The position numbers were made by a program, and so were the translations under genes. From NCBI GenBank assembly GCA_902557585.1, contig CACEBA010000001.1, positions 1 to 47,004 on the forward strand: DNA of 47,004 nucleotides, read 5' to 3'. Shown here one piece after another: positions 44,825 through 47,004 of this stretch. The stretch's first letter is position 1. Each line of letters starts with the position of its first letter. The notes under the pieces are model-generated. The model was not told where the DNA came from and made no database searches. It was given only the letters and a program-made list of their open reading frames with translations. The stretch comes from an uncultured Pelagibacteraceae bacterium. GTDB lineage: Bacteria > Pseudomonadota > Alphaproteobacteria > Pelagibacterales > Pelagibacteraceae.

Positions 44825-45863
44825 CTGACTTCATTGATTTCATAACTATTGCTCGATCTATCTCTCCTAACAAGTCGCCTGTGTCGCTACAAACAACTGG
44901 AAATGATTTATCAGAATCAACAAGCTTATCTATCAATGTCTCAATTTTAGAATTATCAGGTATGCAATGTGATTTATCTCCATATAACTTTTTGGTATCA
45001 TCACAACATTCTTTTCTCATAACTTTTCCGGCACTTAAAACTTTGTATTTTGGGACATCCTCACAAAAGTCTTTTACATATTGATCTTTTGGATTAGCAA
45101 CAATCTCTTCAGGTGTTCCAACTTGTGAAACCTCACCATCTTTCATGATTGCAATATGATCACCCATCTTAATAGCTTCTAAAAAATCATGTGTAATAAA
45201 AACCATAGTCTTTTGAAGTTTTTCTTGTAATTTTAATAGTTCATCTTGCATTTCTCTTCTTATTAAAGGATCTAAGGCTGAAAATGGTTCATCAAAAATT
45301 AATATTTCAGGATCTACAGCTAATGCTCTTGCCAATCCAACTCTTTGTTGCATTCCTCCAGATAATTCTCTTGGGTAATTATTTTGCCACCCATCTAGTC
45401 CGACCATTTTTAAAACTTCCATAGCTTTATCTGTTCTGTCTTGCTTTTTATTGCCTCTAATTTCTAAACCATAAGCAATGTTTTCAACAACTGTCCTATG
45501 AGGGAATAATCCAAAATGCTGGAAAACCATGCTCATTTTATTTCTTCTTAAATCTAACAATTCTCCACCACTCATTTTAGTAACATCAATATCATCCATT
45601 TTAACTGTACCTGAAGTTGGTTCAATTAATCTAGATATACATCTTACCAATGTTGATTTCCCACTTCCTGACAACCCCATCACAACGAATGTTTCACCTT
45701 TTTGAATTGAAAAACTAACATTTTTAACAGCTACAACATGACCAGTTTTTTCCTGAACTTCTTTAATAGAGAGATTTGGATCTAAATTTTCTTTTACTCT
45801 TTTTTCATCTGGTCCAAACAATTTCCAGATATTTGAGCAAACTATTTTATTATTATCATCCAT
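44817..45863 (-). CDS. proV: Glycine betaine/proline ABC transporter, ATP-binding subunit
   Basis: Energises uptake of compatible solutes. The 348-residue protein has IWKLFG near the N-terminus (ProV/OpuAA type), Walker A GLSGSGKST (about 63-71), the Q-loop VFQHFGLFPHRTV, signature LSGGMQQRVGLARAL (about 167-181) and Walker B ILIFDEPFSALDP. After the ABC domain come only about 80 residues, fewer than the tandem CBS domains of E. coli ProV. This tail has an odd Cys-rich patch (ECCDDTKKLYGDKSHC) and one CBS-like stretch. It is divergent from proW. Confidence 0.92.
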   Translation of the reverse strand: MDDNNKIVCSNIWKLFGPDEKRVKENLDPNLSIKEVQEKTGHVVAVKNVSFSIQKGETFVVMGLSGSGKSTLVRCISRLIEPTSGTVKMDDIDVTKMSGGELLDLRRNKMSMVFQHFGLFPHRTVVENIAYGLEIRGNKKQDRTDKAMEVLKMVGLDGWQNNYPRELSGGMQQRVGLARALAVDPEILIFDEPFSALDPLIRREMQDELLKLQEKLQKTMVFITHDFLEAIKMGDHIAIMKDGEVSQVGTPEEIVANPKDQYVKDFCEDVPKYKVLSAGKVMRKECCDDTKKLYGDKSHCIPDNSKIETLIDKLVDSDKSFPVVCSDTGDLLGEIDRAIVMKSMKSAS

Positions 45864-45896
45864 AATAATTCAAAAACTAAAGGTAAGATAAGACAA

Positions 45897-45919
45897 TATT
45901 TTACTTTAAAAGTAAAATA
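45897..45919. promoter_or_regulatory. Perfect 23-base palindrome between proV and proW
   Basis: Two 11-base arms (TATTTTACTTT and its complement) around a single central A. It lies 33 bases from the proV ATG and 23 from the proW ATG, in the middle of their shared 79-base control region. An operator for a dimeric repressor or activator is the simplest reading; no regulator gene is in the window. Confidence 0.6.
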
Positions 45920-45942
45920 GTTTATTTAAATTAATATATTTT

Positions 45943-47004
45943 ATGTCTGCTGAAGGTCACGTTCTAGAAAAATCATACTCTTCAAAGAGCTTAATTAAAT
46001 ATATTCTTGTGCTAGCTGTATTTGTTGGTGCCCTATGGCTTTCTTTCCAAAACGATGGTCCATCAAAATTCCCAAAGCAAATAACAGATGAATTTACTTT
46101 TACTGCATGGGTTAACGATGGTGAAGATTATTTAAAAAAAAATTATAGATGGATCACTAAAATAATCGCTAGCTATATTAAAGAAGGATATTATGTTTTA
46201 GAAGATTTTCTAATTGACTCTCCTTGGTTATTGATTGCTGCAATTCTCTTTTTACCTTGTTTAATTGCTGGGGGTCTTAGATTAGGCTTGTACTCAATGT
46301 TTGTAGTTTATTTTTGGGGTGCTGTAGGGATGTGGGACGAGTCGATGCAAACCTTAGCGTTGATGGGATTATCAGTTTTTTTGTGTGTATTTTTTGGAGT
46401 TATTCTCGGAATTTTATGTTCTCAAAGCAACCGGTTTGATAATTTCATGAAACCAGTTTTAGATACAATGCAGGTCATGCCAGCATTTGTCTATCTCTTT
46501 CCAGCTTTATTCTTTTTTGGAATTGGTGGAGCACCCGCGATATTGGCAACAATGATTTATGCGATGCCACCAGTGATAAGGTTAACTAATTCCGGAATAA
46601 GACAAGTATCAAAAGAAACAATTGAGTCCGCAACTTCATTTGGTTCAAGTAAACTTCAGCTTCTGTATAAAATTAAAATTCCACTTTCATTACCAAGTAT
46701 CATGATGGGTATTAATCAGGTAATTATGATGGCTTTAGCACTAGTAGTATTAGCGTGTTTTATTGGTGCTGAAGGCATAGGTGGTCAGGTATGGTTAGCT
46801 ATTCGAAATCTTGACGTAGGTTGGGCGATGGAAGGTGGATTGTGTATTCTTTTTATGGCTATTCTATTTGATAGGTTTAGCATGTCATTTAGTAAACAAA
46901 AGGAAACACTCCCGTCGGATGTTCAAGAATTTTACTTACTTCCTCAATCTTGGGAAAAATATCAAATAGCGAGACTCCTAGAAAAACCTTTATCTTTAAT
47001 TCAT
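45943..47004 (+). CDS. proW: Glycine betaine/proline ABC transporter permease (3' end outside the window)
   Basis: The ATG at 45943 opens a frame without stop to the end of the window (354 residues so far). It has a first helix at about 19-37, a soluble stretch (about 40-85) and then the ProW/OpuAB membrane domain: MQVMPAFVYLFPALFFFGIGG (in parts, about 182-202), IYAMPPVIRLTNSGIRQV, and the coupling loop EAA-like IESATSFGSSKLQLLYKIKIPLS (in parts). It ends the domain with IGAEGIGGQVW and LFDRF. About 45 residues follow where ProW usually stops, so the protein is longer than usual, possibly fused to a second permease or other domain. Confidence 0.92.
   Translation, partial: MSAEGHVLEKSYSSKSLIKYILVLAVFVGALWLSFQNDGPSKFPKQITDEFTFTAWVNDGEDYLKKNYRWITKIIASYIKEGYYVLEDFLIDSPWLLIAAILFLPCLIAGGLRLGLYSMFVVYFWGAVGMWDESMQTLALMGLSVFLCVFFGVILGILCSQSNRFDNFMKPVLDTMQVMPAFVYLFPALFFFGIGGAPAILATMIYAMPPVIRLTNSGIRQVSKETIESATSFGSSKLQLLYKIKIPLSLPSIMMGINQVIMMALALVVLACFIGAEGIGGQVWLAIRNLDVGWAMEGGLCILFMAILFDRFSMSFSKQKETLPSDVQEFYLLPQSWEKYQIARLLEKPLSLIH

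Overview
The window reads as a piece of a SAR11-type (Pelagibacterales) alphaproteobacterial genome. This is an inference from very AT-rich DNA (estimated near 30% GC by eye), extreme compaction (genes overlap or sit 0-5 bases apart, and the longest gene-free stretch is under 200 bases), a streamlined gene set, and many ABC, TRAP and DMT transporters. No rRNA, tRNA, insertion sequence, prophage or CRISPR array was seen. 49 protein genes are called; the first and last run off the window.

Layout. 1-1825: end of a GH63/MGH1-like glycosidase, a small lipoprotein, a gamma-glutamylcyclotransferase-like gene and a CinA-type protein. 1846-9074: a forward run sfsA-map-purB-purC-purS-purQ-purL-bolA-grxD. 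It holds most of the late purine pathway, then the BolA/glutaredoxin iron-sulfur pair. purL is broken by one extra A in a nine-A tract. 9075-16468: a reverse run read as DAHP synthase, nadE, cysS, cimA, a DUF1989 gene, trmJ and rpsD. 16504-18948: glmU (acetyltransferase domain only) and glmS, for amino-sugar supply. 19018-23278: gph and then the methylcitrate cycle genes prpD-prpB-prpC. 23279-26238: class Ia ribonucleotide reductase nrdAB in reverse, with NrdR-like and LexA-like sites upstream. 26418-28192: phosphomannomutase/phosphoglucomutase and a DUF2061 membrane protein.

28195-43849 is a catabolic and transport stretch. It has malonyl-CoA decarboxylase, a TauE-type exporter, dusA and a TRAP transporter (dctPQM). 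Divergent from dctP runs a forward operon of class III CoA-transferase, aldehyde dehydrogenase, a VOC protein, a homocysteine methyltransferase-like protein and a beta-lactamase-fold hydrolase. Facing it is a reverse operon of iron-type alcohol dehydrogenase, amidase, EamA transporter and a CitE-like lyase. Together these could import an organic acid, load it onto CoA, oxidise the alcohol and aldehyde carbons and cleave the acyl-CoA. The substrate cannot be read from sequence. 43892-47004: a second EamA transporter and divergent proV / proW genes for compatible-solute uptake, with a perfect 23-base palindrome between them.

Regulatory signals worth noting are tandem NrdR-like boxes 31 bases apart, a GAAC-N7-GAAC LexA-type box, hairpins just upstream of dctQ, cysS and the DUF2061 gene, and promoters for sfsA and rpsD placed so close to the start codon that the mRNAs would be leaderless or nearly so.
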